A stretch of DNA of 64,000 nucleotides from an uncultured Verrucomicrobiales bacterium. Its GTDB lineage: Bacteria; Verrucomicrobiota; Verrucomicrobiia; Verrucomicrobiales; Akkermansiaceae. Location of the stretch: positions 1 to 64,000 of the forward strand of contig CASICJ010000008.1 of NCBI GenBank assembly GCA_949373085.1, written 5' to 3'. The notes beneath the pieces are model-generated. The model ran no database searches. It was given only the letters and a program-made list of their open reading frames with translations, and was not told where the DNA came from. Every line of letters starts with the position of its first letter. The stretch's first letter is position 1. Positions 1 to 9,552 of this stretch are shown here, one piece after another. Both the position numbers and the translations under genes were made by a program.

Positions 1-138
1 GGAACGCCCTTGGTCGACCTTAGGGGCAAGGTCGTTGGAATCAATATCGCGAGAGCGATGAGACACCGCTCACTCGCAATTCCAACTTTAACTCTTGATC
101 GTAATCGAAAACCTCCGGAGCGAAGCATTAGACATTAA
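1..138 (+). CDS. C-terminal end of an HtrA/DegP-like serine protease (partial)
   Basis: The reading frame is open from the first base and stops at TAA 136-138, leaving 45 residues. They begin GTPLVDLRGKVVGINIARA, which matches the strand after the catalytic serine in trypsin-like S1C proteases (usual form SGGPLVDLxGxVVGIN). The catalytic Ser lies outside the window. Only a short tail follows and no PDZ domain, so this is either a one-domain protease or has its PDZ domain upstream. The role would be periplasmic protein quality control or processing. The family call rests on one motif. Confidence 0.6.
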   Translation, partial: GTPLVDLRGKVVGINIARAMRHRSLAIPTLTLDRNRKPPERSIRH

Positions 139-162
139 TCACACCCTGCGAAAGTCGTGAGT

Positions 163-1483
163 TCAGTTGTTTTCTTTACTGACTTTCGGAAGAGTGTTGC
201 TCCATTCATGGAGCGCATACCCCTTGCCTAGCCCACCGATTTCATCAAGTAACTTAGCACATTCTGTTTTCCAAGATGCATAATCCGGCACGTTCCATGT
301 TCCGGAACTTCGTGGAAACACAACATAAGTCACACCAAGACCAGAAACCGGCGCGTTATAGGGAGTAGACTTCGGATTAAGCGCTTTAGCCATTCGTAAG
401 CTAGCCTCTCCGATTTTGAAACTTGGTCCCCCATCACCAACAATTGCCGGGTAAACATTTTTACCGTGAATAACTGCAACATAATCACCAACATTTGGCC
501 CCCACGCGCTCTCCCGATCCTGTAGTATAAATACAGGAATTACGACAAAAGGATCATATTCAGCGATCAAAAAGCTCCGACGTTTGAGATCAGCAATACC
601 AGCAGAGAGACGCTTCACTTCACTTGAGTTACCTTCGGCCTTTGCATCGCCTAACATCTTACTCCAGCCTTTAATCATGGGGTTTTCAATGCCCCCAATC
701 TTTTTCCAACCGTAACTCGTAAATGGTTGATAATTCGCTGAATTAACAATCTTCTCGGGCATTTTCGCTACACGATCACCATCCGATCCATCGGAAACCA
801 CATCCATATCGGTCTGAAATAGGAAGACCTTTCGTTTAGACTGTGGGTGTTCCAGTTCAAGCATCGTCTCACAGTCAAAATAGTTGTGCTTTGTGAGAAC
901 TCGGTCAAATCGGTTGGCGTAAAGCTCCAAGCGGGATTTCTTATTGTCATACAAACCCCTTGAAGAATGGCGAGACTCTTGAATTCTCCACAAGAGCTTC
1001 AAGCCCCGGAAGGATCTCGGGAAGATCTGGATTTTGCTTTACCAACTCACCGAATCGCCTCGCAGCTTCCGGTCGAACAACTGAAAAAGTGAGCGATGCT
1101 TCATAAGTTCCATCTTTTACCCTCTCGCTTGATGCCAACCGACCTGCCTTTTCTTGGATTTGGTATTTATAATCAAATCCCCTAGACGTTTTGGAGACAT
1201 CTGTTCCTTTCTTAATCTCATAATATGGCGGCCGCACTAAGATTTTCTTTTCAACGACCCGATCTTTATAAATCACATCGGGCTTGGGTTCTTTTTTTCG
1301 AGCAGGCGGCGCAACTTTGCGCTCTAGGCCAAGTCGTCTACGAATTTTTTCTGGAATCGGAGTAAGAATGGTGGTTCCAAGAATAAATGCTAAAACAGCA
1401 AAAAATGCTGTAACCCATGGGAAAGAGTTTGAAGTTCGTCGTTTCACACCGTCAATTTTATAAGGGGTCAGGTTGGGAGCCAT
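163..1483 (-). CDS. Membrane-anchored glycoside hydrolase family 75 (chitosanase-like), one frameshift
   Basis: Restored length is 439 aa. The N-terminal part (start 1483) has a membrane segment at about residues 22-42 and a charged linker. The C-terminal part holds the GH75 motifs: FQTDMDVVSDGSDGDR, GDYVAVI, and IVGDGGP...IGEAS, where the Asp and Glu expected for catalysis sit. GH75 enzymes cleave chitosan (beta-1,4-glucosamine). The two parts are in different frames. Removing one G from the run at 956-959 (CCCC on the plus strand) joins them as ...FFKG-LYDNKK and gives 440 codons including the stop. The anchor would place the enzyme on the outer face of the cytoplasmic membrane or in the periplasm. 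It is divergent from selD. Confidence 0.75.
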
Positions 1484-1567
1484 GGTTTTTCAGTCGCATT
1501 AATAAATAAACAACCCTCACAAAAGGGAAAGGGTTTTCAAATAGCGATCATTCGCTACCATTCCCCT

Positions 1568-2621
1568 ATGAGCTTAGAAAAGACCAAACGCCTGACCGAA
1601 CTTGCCTCCTGTGGAGGATGAGCTTCGAAGCTCGGCCAAGCCGAACTCACGCAAGTTTTGCGTGGACTTAGTAATATCTCGGATCCAAATCTCCTCATCG
1701 GCTCAGCGAGTTCAGACGATGCTGCAGTTTATCGTATCTCAGATGAAATTGCACTCGTTCAAACTCTAGATTTCTTCACTCCTATTGTAGATGATCCCTA
1801 TCTTTTTGGACAGATCGCAGCCCGCCAACTCCCTCTCCGACGTATACGCCATGGGAGGAAAACCGATCACAGCCATGAATATTGTCGCGGTGCCTACCGA
1901 TCATCTCGATCTCGATACCATCAACATGATACTCAGAGGAGGCGCAGACAAGGTAGCCGAAGCTGAGTGCTCACTCTCAGGTGGTCATACCGTGCAAAAT
2001 CCTGAACCTCTCTACGGCCTTTCCGTCACCGGATTAGTAAACCCGCATCGAGTCATTTCAAACGCTGGTGCTCAGGCTGGAGATCACCTTCTTCTTACCA
2101 AACCTCTGGGTACCGGTATTATCTCAACCGCCATAAAGCGAGGGATCTGCTCAACTGAGCTTGAAGAAAAAGCCTCCAAACTGATGGCAACACTCAACAC
2201 CCCGGGTTCCGCAATCGCAACAGCTGGCTTAACAAAGGCCGGGACTGATGTGACCGGGTTTGGCCTACTGGGTCATCTAAGTCATCTTTGTCGAGAGTCT
2301 GGAGTCACTGCTCATATCGACTCCGCAGCAGTGCCTGCGATCGATCCAAACGTCCCCGAATTTATCAGGCAAGGATGTGTCCCCGGGGGAAGCCGCGAGA
2401 ACCTCCGACTTGCCAAAGAATTTACAACCTTCGCCAGCAACCTTGCGGAGGAAATTCAAATCCTTCTTGCCGATGCCCAAACTTCCGGCGGACTTCTTGT
2501 CGCCGTCAACCAAGATGATTTAAGGCAAGCCCAAGATGCCCTCCATGCAAGCGGAGCAAATATTGTTGCCGAAATTGGTGTTCTGACCGGCCCTGCCGAA
2601 AAATCGATTGTCGTCTCATAA
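1568..2621 (+). CDS. selD: Selenide, water dikinase SelD with predicted selenocysteine (one frameshift)
   Basis: SelD makes selenophosphate from selenide and ATP for selenoprotein and seleno-tRNA synthesis. From ATG 1568 the frame reads [17 protein letters not shown], then TGA (1619-1621), then [13 protein letters not shown]. The TGA falls exactly on the catalytic Cys/Sec position of SelD, which is Sec in many selenoprotein-type SelDs. Downstream are the SelD hallmarks [29 protein letters not shown] and GFGLLGHL. An extra C in the CCC at 1821-1823 breaks the frame. Removing it gives [13 protein letters not shown] and a 350-residue protein, the usual SelD length. An automatic start at 1658 would lose the active site. 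Family assignment is certain; Sec is inferred from position plus the hairpin described separately. Confidence 0.9.
1648..1664 (+). promoter_or_regulatory. Candidate bacterial SECIS hairpin in selD
   Basis: A perfect 7-bp stem (CACGCAA, 1648-1654, with TTGCGTG, 1658-1664) closes the loop GTT (1655-1657). The loop starts with G and lies 33 nt after the in-frame TGA, inside the 16-37 nt spacing usual for bacterial SECIS elements, which bind SelB. A second small stem (TCGGC/GCCGA, 1632-1644) lies between. Function is inferred from geometry only. Confidence 0.5.
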
Positions 2622-2666
2622 ATCTTCATCTTGGCAAAACTTCAGGAAGTAATCAGGATCATCTCT

Positions 2667-4085
2667 ATGATCATTCGATTGCTTCTTTTCATTTCAGCCA
2701 TTTCACAACTTGAGGCAAAGAAGCGGCCTAATATTCTCTTCTGTATCGCGGACGATTGGGGGGCTCCCCATGCCTCTATCTACGGAAATGATGACGTAGT
2801 TCAAACTCCAACCTTTGACCGGATTGCTCGCGAAGGTGCTCTTTTCCATAACGCTTACGTTTCTTCTCCTTCCTGCACTCCCTGCCGAAACTCTATCATG
2901 ACTGGACAGTGGCACTGGCGCTTAAAAGAAGGCGCAAATCTTTACGGAACTCTTTCACAGGAGGTCGAAACTTACTCGAGACTCCTTAAAAAATCAGGTT
3001 ACCACACCGGGTCATGGCGCAAGTCATTTGGACCTGGAAAACTCAAAGGGAAATTTTTAGAAGAGCACCCTGCCGGAAAACCTTATCGAAAAGGCTTCTC
3101 GGAATTCCTCGCTCAGCGGCCATCGAAAGAAACTCCCTTTTGCTTTTGGTTAGGAGCCTCTGATCCCCATCGGGGCTACAAAAAAGGATCTGGAAAGCAG
3201 TCCGGTATGGACCTTTCGAAAATCAAACTTTTCTCTTTTTTCCCCAATGATCCGGAGGTTCGCAGCGATGTTGCGGATTACTACTTCGAGGTACAGCGCT
3301 TCGACTCTGATGTCTCCAAGGCCATCGCTCGCCTTGAAGCAATTGGCGAACTAGAGAACACGATTATCGTGATTACTGGCGATCACGGTATGCCCTTCCC
3401 CCGATGTAAATCTAATCTTTACGATTCTGGAACCCGTGTTCCTCTCGCGATCCGATGGGGCCAGAAAATTAAAAAGGGCCTAGAATTTAAGGACTTCGTT
3501 TCTCTCACCGATCTCGCCCCCACTTTTCTTCAGGCAGCAGGCGTAACGAAACCTATCAAAATGACCGGTAAAAGCCTTCTTCCAGCCTTAACTGAAAAAG
3601 GTGAACTTCGAAAATTTATCCTTACCGGTAAAGAACGACACGTTCCAAGTCAAGAGTCTCCCAGTATGGAAGGGTATCCATCACGATCATACCGCGATCA
3701 CAAATTCCTCTACATCCGGAACTACTCACCGAATCTCTGGCCAAATGGTACCCCTAACTGGCAAAAAGCGACAATAAAGAACACATGGTATGGGGACACT
3801 GATAATGGCCCTACCAAGTCGGTAATCGTTAATTTGGGATTACAGTCGGAGTTCTACAAATGGAGTTTCGCCAAACGACCGAGAGAAGAGTTCTACGAAC
3901 TCAGAAACGATCCAGAGCAACTCAAAAACCTTGCAACAGAAATGCCGAAGCTTGTCGCCAAATATCGCAAATCCCTTGAATCCGAACTTAGAGCCTCTGG
4001 TGACCCGCGCCATGGCGGCCCCAAGTTCGACTTTGCAAAACCCGCCTATACAGGTGGTGGACCACGTTTTCCGGGCAAACGCTAA
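2667..4085 (+). CDS. Secreted sulfatase, heparan N-sulfatase-like
   Basis: 472 aa alkaline-phosphatase-superfamily sulfatase (family S1). It hydrolyses sulfate esters or sulfamates on polysaccharides. ATG 2667 begins a clear signal peptide (MIIRLLLFISAISQLEA), so I prefer it to the TTG at 2631. The PNILFCIADDWG metal-site strand is followed by the formylglycine motif SPSCTPCR (C-x-P-x-R, Cys about 70) and the later ITGDHG metal site. The layout, with a short middle and the ...DPEQLKNLA C-terminus, resembles SGSH-type sulfatases. Activation would need a formylglycine-generating or anSME enzyme, not seen here. Its stop overlaps the end of the convergent membrane gene by three bases. Confidence 0.85.
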   Translation: MIIRLLLFISAISQLEAKKRPNILFCIADDWGAPHASIYGNDDVVQTPTFDRIAREGALFHNAYVSSPSCTPCRNSIMTGQWHWRLKEGANLYGTLSQEVETYSRLLKKSGYHTGSWRKSFGPGKLKGKFLEEHPAGKPYRKGFSEFLAQRPSKETPFCFWLGASDPHRGYKKGSGKQSGMDLSKIKLFSFFPNDPEVRSDVADYYFEVQRFDSDVSKAIARLEAIGELENTIIVITGDHGMPFPRCKSNLYDSGTRVPLAIRWGQKIKKGLEFKDFVSLTDLAPTFLQAAGVTKPIKMTGKSLLPALTEKGELRKFILTGKERHVPSQESPSMEGYPSRSYRDHKFLYIRNYSPNLWPNGTPNWQKATIKNTWYGDTDNGPTKSVIVNLGLQSEFYKWSFAKRPREEFYELRNDPEQLKNLATEMPKLVAKYRKSLESELRASGDPRHGGPKFDFAKPAYTGGGPRFPGKR

Positions 4086-4603
4086 TCAACAGCTTTTTCA
4101 ATGATCGGCTTTTTGGGAGGATCCGGCTTATATTTGGTCACTAGAAAACCGCCCACTGCAGCCAAACCAATTCCAGCATAAAACTGCCACCGAATCCCAC
4201 CCATTCCACCTTCGGGAGGATGCATCCAAAGTGCTACCAAAGCATTCACGATCGGAGCCCCCGCAAATATGATGGACATTACTGCAGCAGGCTGACCTTT
4301 CGCACCAAACGCGAGGAGAACACCCAAAGCACCGATCGCTCCAACTGTCCCGGCTATAAGAGACCATTTAAAACCAACGGCGGTAAATTTAAAATTGGAT
4401 CCTGAAAGTTTAAGAAGAATCAGAGGCGCAATCACTGCCACTAAAAAATAAGCAATACCTACTACCAAGAAGGCCTTATAACGGCCGAATTCTGGATCCT
4501 TCATCCCGATTGCTCCCTTGTGAAGAAACACCCCATAAAGCCCCCAAAAGGCAACCGTCATAAGTGCAAACCCTAACCAATTCATATTTTTTTCTGCCGC
4601 CAT
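4082..4603 (-). CDS. EamA/DMT-type small membrane protein
   Basis: 173 aa from the start I prefer at 4603 (MAAEKNMNWLGF); a longer frame runs to 4663. About five hydrophobic segments are visible, with glycine-rich helices (GTVGAIGALGVLLAFGAKGQ, then a C-terminal AGIGLAAVGGFLV helix) like one half of an EamA-type drug/metabolite transporter, ending in a Pro/Lys-rich tail. Half-size proteins of this fold usually work as dimers. It lies 72 bp after the thioesterase on the same strand and might export a product of that operon, but the gap makes this uncertain. The substrate is unknown. Confidence 0.6.
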   Translation of the reverse strand: MAAEKNMNWLGFALMTVAFWGLYGVFLHKGAIGMKDPEFGRYKAFLVVGIAYFLVAVIAPLILLKLSGSNFKFTAVGFKWSLIAGTVGAIGALGVLLAFGAKGQPAAVMSIIFAGAPIVNALVALWMHPPEGGMGGIRWQFYAGIGLAAVGGFLVTKYKPDPPKKPIIEKAVD

Positions 4604-4675
4604 GATTATCTCAGCTATTTCAAGTATCGCCGAACTTTCCCATCTGACCATCGCGAAATTCACCAGAGGGTGATT

Positions 4676-5068
4676 TCACTCAAGCAGACCTCGAATTCTA
4701 GGCGGAATTTCGATCGCTTTCATCGTCGCCAGATCAACACAAACCGAAACCATTTCACCCGTCGCGTAGATTTCATCGCTTTCATTAACACGGAATTCAA
4801 AGGCATACCGGACCGATCGTGTCCGCAACTCAGCAATTGAGACGGTCACTCTAATCAAATCGCCAAACTTAATCGGCTTTTTGAAATCGGCGCTCGCATT
4901 TACGCGTGGCCAGCCAATTCCTTCCTGATGGAGCTCCACTCCCCGCAACCTGAGAAAGCCATGCTCAGCGGACTCCATCCATCTATAAAAATTAGAAAAG
5001 TGAGTAATACCCGCGAGATCAGTCTCATAAAACTCAACCAAACGAGACCACTCAAATTGGTCGCTCAC
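4676..5068 (-). CDS. YbgC/4-hydroxybenzoyl-CoA-type acyl-CoA thioesterase
   Basis: 130 aa hot-dog-fold thioesterase. The N-terminal motif YETDLAGITHFSNFYRWME fits the 4-hydroxybenzoyl-CoA/YbgC family, in which the Asp of the T-D motif is catalytic. Length is normal (130-140 aa). The reaction is hydrolysis of an acyl- or aroyl-CoA or carrier-bound thioester. The start overlaps the stop of the upstream glycosyltransferase by four bases (ATGA), so the two are translationally coupled. Being at the end of an operon with a chorismate-lyase-like gene, an aromatic acyl substrate is plausible but inferred. Confidence 0.8.
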   Translation of the reverse strand: MSDQFEWSRLVEFYETDLAGITHFSNFYRWMESAEHGFLRLRGVELHQEGIGWPRVNASADFKKPIKFGDLIRVTVSIAELRTRSVRYAFEFRVNESDEIYATGEMVSVCVDLATMKAIEIPPRIRGLLE

Positions 5069-6336
5069 TTTCCAACCACCTTTCTAAAAACCTTTTCAAA
5101 ATTTAATGCCATCGCACCTGCATGGTAGCGGCCTTCAACAGCACGCCGACCCTTTTTTCCAATAACTTCCCGGTCGGGATCATCAAGCATTTCTCGTATC
5201 CCTCTAGCAAGATCCTCTACCGAACCCGGAGCAACCAAAACTCCGCAAGCAGCCGAGTTCACGATTTCGGAGAAAGCCGATGCATTCGGCATCACTACAG
5301 GAACACCACAAGCCATAGCCTCAACTAAATAAAGACCGAATGCTTCAGGATAGATTACGGGGACAGAAAAAACTGAGAGATTCTTTAAAAAATCAACTTT
5401 CTCATTCCTAGCCAAGTCAGGGAACCATTCAACGCACTCGCCAAGTCCGGCTTTCTTCAATTTCTCTTTCAACCCTGCAACATAGACGTCGTCACCACCG
5501 CCCATAGTGCCCGCAATTGCAAGAGTGAGTGACGAGTCATTTAAGTGAATAAAGGCATCGATGAGCAGCCCAAGCCCCTTGGAATGACACATTCGAGCAA
5601 GATACCCAATTCGCTTATCCTGCGATACCTCGCTTTCCTCCCAGCCAAAAAGATCAATCCCATTCGGGATCACTTGGATTGAATCGGGCTCGAGTCCCAA
5701 TCGGGACTCCATCACTCCGCCATAATATTGGCTTGGCGCAATCAGCATATCTGCGCCTTTCACACGCAAGGCCATTTCCTTCCAAGCTTCATTACTCCAA
5801 GGCTTGGGTAGGCTATCTAAGAATGAATCCTCCCCTTGAAAAGTACACACCACTGGAACCCCAAGCCGTCGTTTAAGTTCCTGAACCAAACCCGCAAGAA
5901 GTGCATTAGAGAGAAGGATAATATCCGGATTTCCGTCGCGCGCCAACCAGTCAACCAACTTATCAACTTCTTTACCTAAGTTACTCTCTTCCAACTGTAG
6001 CATTGAACAAGTCATCTCACCCTGCTCTGCCGCTGAAGTTAAGTGACTCCTTTTCGCAACTGTCTTTAACAATCCCCGACCGTTGAAAAACCTATCTGCC
6101 CATCTTGGGAGTCTACGAAAAAAACGATACTTCTGCTGCAGATAAACATTGATCCCTCCAAAAAAAACTGGGGTAGCCTCGTCGACCCTTTCTTCGTCGA
6201 GCTGCAGCGGCAAATACATTGGCACTAGATGTGCCTTGTGTCCCCTTGCAATGAGCCCACGCGCAAGAGTGTTGTCACGCATACATGCTCCACAGTAGTA
6301 ACTGCCAGTGCCTGCGGTGAGGATCGTGATTTTCAA
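5065..6336 (-). CDS. GT4-family glycosyltransferase
   Basis: 423 aa GT-B retaining glycosyltransferase. The N-terminal Rossmann half starts KITILTAGTGSYYCGACMRD. The C-terminal half carries the nucleotide-sugar signature PEAFGLYLVEAMACG (E-x7-E). No signal peptide or membrane helix, so it is cytosolic or peripheral. It lies two bases after the flavoenzyme gene and overlaps the thioesterase by four bases, deep in a co-transcribed run. Likely it glycosylates the product of the pathway or a lipid carrier; donor and acceptor cannot be read from the sequence. Confidence 0.8.
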   Translation of the reverse strand: MKITILTAGTGSYYCGACMRDNTLARGLIARGHKAHLVPMYLPLQLDEERVDEATPVFFGGINVYLQQKYRFFRRLPRWADRFFNGRGLLKTVAKRSHLTSAAEQGEMTCSMLQLEESNLGKEVDKLVDWLARDGNPDIILLSNALLAGLVQELKRRLGVPVVCTFQGEDSFLDSLPKPWSNEAWKEMALRVKGADMLIAPSQYYGGVMESRLGLEPDSIQVIPNGIDLFGWEESEVSQDKRIGYLARMCHSKGLGLLIDAFIHLNDSSLTLAIAGTMGGGDDVYVAGLKEKLKKAGLGECVEWFPDLARNEKVDFLKNLSVFSVPVIYPEAFGLYLVEAMACGVPVVMPNASAFSEIVNSAACGVLVAPGSVEDLARGIREMLDDPDREVIGKKGRRAVEGRYHAGAMALNFEKVFRKVVGK

Positions 6337-6338
6337 AG

Positions 6339-7616
6339 CTAAGCCAGGGCTCCGCTGCTAGCAACCTTGCCGTGGGGCAATTCGCTAGGCAGTTCTGCAA
6401 ACTCCGAAACCCGATCGAAAAGTTCGGTGTAATCTTTATCGATCAAGTCGCCAATCAGACAATCAGTTAGGTCACGCCGAATTTCAGCATACTTCATCAC
6501 AACATCCTTAAAACTAAAGTCCTTGTCGTAGAAAGCATAAACCAGTTTCCTCATCCATTCAATTCCCTGACAAACCCGTTCGCCGTAATCCGCAAATTGC
6601 TCACTTCCCGTATTACCGCTAACTAGAGCTTGTTCCACCGCGTCCGCGCCAAGCGAGCCAGTCGTTAACGCCAGATAAACACCTGACGAAAAGACAGGAT
6701 CAAGGAAGGCAAAAGCATCCCCAATGAGAACCAACCCGTCTGTTGCGCAATTCTCAGCGCGATACGAATATTCTCCAGTCACCCAGTATTCGCCAAATTG
6801 CTGACCCTCTGAGAGGTGCTCTTCAACCCACTTGTTCTCCTTGATTTCGCGTTCGTAGATCTCAGCTAGATCACGACCGTCGCGGTAAAGATAATCGCGT
6901 TCCGCCACGATTCCGGTACTCACGATATCATCCTTCAGCGGAATATTCCAAAACCATCCCTTACCTTTCACATAGGCAACCGTCGTAGCCCCCTCATCGA
7001 CGCCCGGATCACGTTTCGCACCCTTATAAAGAGTCCATATTGCGATCTTATTCAATTTAGGGTCACGCTTACGCCATTTCTTCTTACGCTGAAAGAGGGC
7101 GTCCCGCCCTGAAGCGTCCATGGTAACCGGGGCTCGTAATTCAAAACCCTTCCCTGCCTCATCCTCTGCACGGACACCCACAACGACGCCATCTTGTTCA
7201 ATGAAATCAAGAACCTTAATCCCCTCTCTCACCTGCGCTCCAGCTTCCCGTGCCCTTTCCATCATCATGGTATCAAAAGTTTCCCGGTCGACCTGCCATG
7301 TCTTTGCCCGTGGATGATCAGTATGTTCTGAAAAATAAAACGGAGTAGAGAGCTCTCCCCCTTCATCTACAAACTGAACGCTCTGTTTCACCTGGAATCC
7401 TTTTTCATCAAGGCGATCAGTCATCCCAAGACGATCAAGCGTATCCCAGCAATGCGGGATCAAAGATTCGCCTACGTGGTAGCGAGGAAAATGTTCTTTC
7501 TCTAAAACAATAACCTTTCGACCCTTTTCTTCGGCCAAAATTGTAGCTGCCGTACACCCGGCGGGACCGGCTCCTATTATGAGAACGTCACAGTCATAAG
7601 ATAGATTTGTGATCAT
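6339..7616 (-). CDS. FAD-dependent halogenase-like / flavin oxidoreductase
   Basis: 425 aa single-component flavoprotein of the tryptophan-halogenase/geranylgeranyl-reductase superfamily. Visible features: FAD motif GAGPAG at about 15-20, a GESLIP loop, a Lys in GFQVKQSVQF (K77, near the position of the active Lys of flavin-dependent halogenases), the W-x-W-x-I-P signature as WFWNIP (221-226), and the second FAD motif GDAFAFLDPVFSSG. WxWxIP is typical of flavin-dependent halogenases but also occurs in non-halogenating relatives. The start overlaps the chorismate-lyase-like stop by four bases (ATGA). Halogenation of a phenolic substrate is a reasonable hypothesis, not a demonstrated function. 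Confidence 0.75.
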   Translation of the reverse strand: MITNLSYDCDVLIIGAGPAGCTAATILAEEKGRKVIVLEKEHFPRYHVGESLIPHCWDTLDRLGMTDRLDEKGFQVKQSVQFVDEGGELSTPFYFSEHTDHPRAKTWQVDRETFDTMMMERAREAGAQVREGIKVLDFIEQDGVVVGVRAEDEAGKGFELRAPVTMDASGRDALFQRKKKWRKRDPKLNKIAIWTLYKGAKRDPGVDEGATTVAYVKGKGWFWNIPLKDDIVSTGIVAERDYLYRDGRDLAEIYEREIKENKWVEEHLSEGQQFGEYWVTGEYSYRAENCATDGLVLIGDAFAFLDPVFSSGVYLALTTGSLGADAVEQALVSGNTGSEQFADYGERVCQGIEWMRKLVYAFYDKDFSFKDVVMKYAEIRRDLTDCLIGDLIDKDYTELFDRVSEFAELPSELPHGKVASSGALA

Positions 7617-8142
7617 GATTTTTCCTTTGGTAAAATTTCGATAATTCTAGCTAGAACCTTTTCTTCGGCTCCGATTAGCTCATTATAGCGCCCAAATAAG
7701 AATTCGCCACCCGATGAAGGGAAAAAATCAGGTTGAAAGGTTTTGCCTGAAATTTTCAAAAATCCACCCGGACGACTAAAATACGCTAATCCGCTTTCGT
7801 TTAGAATCATCCCCAGAGGCTTGGTGCCTTCGGTAATTGTGGAGCTCAAGTTCCTCAGGGAAACTCGCAAGAAAGATTCGAATCATCCCATATTCCACCG
7901 GCTTATTCCCAACTCTCAACAAAACCTCCCTAAAATAACAATCTGAGTCGAATCGCTCCTCGAAAATTTGTAATTCGACTTCGCCTTTATGGAAATCTGA
8001 CAAAGTAGAGGTCATGTCATGTTCATGACAAAGAAGATCCCGATAAGGTTGTGCAACCTCATCTGGCTCCACCCACGAAAAAATTAAGATCGCGCAGGTG
8101 CTCGCAAACCAACAAATCCCGAATCTCTTTTTCTTTCGCCAT
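7613..8142 (-). CDS. Chorismate pyruvate-lyase (UbiC)-like protein, two frameshifts
   Basis: The restored 175-aa protein starts MAKEKEIRDLLVCEH at 8142, three bases after the HemN-like stop. Key segments are LLCHEHDMTSTL, CYFREVLLR, VEYGMIRI, a PLGMIL segment and LFGRYNELI. They match UbiC-like proteins (chorismate lyase fold) found beside aryl-lipid pathways. UbiC converts chorismate to 4-hydroxybenzoate plus pyruvate. Two +1 frameshifts break it: an extra T in the T6 run near 8080 (A-run on the plus strand) and one extra base near 7848. Correcting both gives a whole number of codons. Function is inferred from family resemblance and neighbours. Confidence 0.65.
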
Positions 8143-8145
8143 CGG

Positions 8146-9471
8146 CTAAACCAACTTGTTCGTACGATGTTCCGGCAGGAAAAAATCGTGAAGAATATTA
8201 TCTACACAAAGTAAACCATCTCGCTCAAGCACGATATTCTGGCCCTTTACCTTCAATAACCCTTCTTCGGTCAATTCATTCAATTCATCTTCCCACCGAG
8301 CTAAGACATCGACTCCATATTTAGAGCCAAAGTGGACTGGCATCGACCCGACCGAGCTTCATTCGAAGAATGAACTCACGGATCATTCGCTGTTCCTCGG
8401 TCGTACGAAAGCTCCGCTTAGTCGGCATTTCACCAGACTTGATGGCAGCAGTATAATCATCAATCTCCGTAAGATTCTGATAATGCACCCCCGCCTGCAA
8501 TGGGAAAACGAAGCCACTCCAAGCCCCAAGAGGTCGGCCCCACCCCAAAGTGCATCACGATAGATGAACTTACTCTTAGAGGGATCTTTAACCGCCGTGT
8601 AGCCTGACCCAACGGTATAAACCTGCGCTTTCAAGAGCAGCAAAAGCTTCTTTCACCCAACGACGCTTAGTCTGCCAATCTGCAACCGGAGCAATCAATT
8701 TTCCGGTATCCTTCATTTCCTTATAAATAGTCGTATTGTATGGGAATCTCCATCTGATAAATCGTGACGCTATCGGGAGCCAGCTCGATGGTTTTTTCGA
8801 TGTTACGCTGCCAGTTTTCCTCAGTTTCCTCGATCATCCCGGCGATCAAATCAATGTTGATCTGATCGAACCCTTCAGCCTGAGCGCGCTCATAGGCCCG
8901 GCCAACCTCCTTGGACCGATGCGCTCGACCATTGATTTCCAGAATATGATCGTCAAAATTCTCAATCCCCAAGCTAAGCCGCGTCACCCCGATGTCCCTG
9001 ATCGTAGCTAATTTCCCTGGGTTAAGGGTACCAGGTTCACACTCAAAAGCCACCTCTTCAGCAGCATCCCAGGGAAGAATGGACTTCATCTGGTCAGTCA
9101 GGAGGGCCAGCTGTTTCGAGGACAAATAGGAAGGGGTTCCGCCTCCGAAATAGATAAAAGTGAGGTTTCCGCCCTTCGATAAGAGGCTTGCGGGCCATCA
9201 TCTCAAGCTCGATTAATGTCGAATCCAAGTAATGCTTAATATCGTCTGCGCTCTTGTTGGTATAAACGCGAAAATAGCAAAAATGACACCTCTTCCGGCA
9301 AAATGGAATATGGTGATAGAGACCTAGGGGAACTCCTTCCTTGGCCTCTTGATTATAAATTTCTGCAACCTGCTCATTCTGATCATCTGACCAAAAAGAA
9401 AATGGAGGGTAGTTTGAAATAAAATAATTTCCCGCGCGGGTGTCTTTTTTTTGATCTGCAGCTGCGCTCAT
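8146..9471 (-). pseudogene. HemN-like radical SAM protein, five frameshifts
   Basis: The restored 440-aa protein belongs to the coproporphyrinogen III oxidase-like radical SAM family. The cluster motif is IPFCRKRCHFCYFR (C-x3-C-x2-C). Later segments are [30 protein letters not shown] and the C-terminal HemN-type winged region ending LPEHRTNKLV. Start 9471 (MSAAADQKK) is chosen because homologous sequence begins soon after. Shifts: extra base in AAAA 9156-9159, GGG 8742-8744, AAA 8619-8621 and GG 8334-8335; missing base at AA 8499-8500. The net correction restores the frame exactly. As it leads an operon with a chorismate-lyase-like gene it may not act in heme synthesis. It is either a true pseudogene or, more likely, an intact gene with read errors. 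Confidence 0.75.
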
Positions 9472-9552
9472 ATGCTCAAAGTCTGGCGTATTCGTGGCAC
9501 AATACACGGAAGAAAATCTTAATATTACAGGTCCATTCTTAAATATCAGCAA

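Noticed and set aside
1497-1540. Reverse-strand copy of the dispersed repeat before the GH75 gene
   Set aside because: Only a short AAAGGGAAAGGG-like block resembles the reverse complement; not enough to claim a minus-strand member.
1619-1621. Reading the selD TGA as a plain nonsense mutation
   Set aside because: It sits exactly on the catalytic Sec/Cys position and a SECIS-like hairpin follows at the right distance; a random stop would rarely do both.
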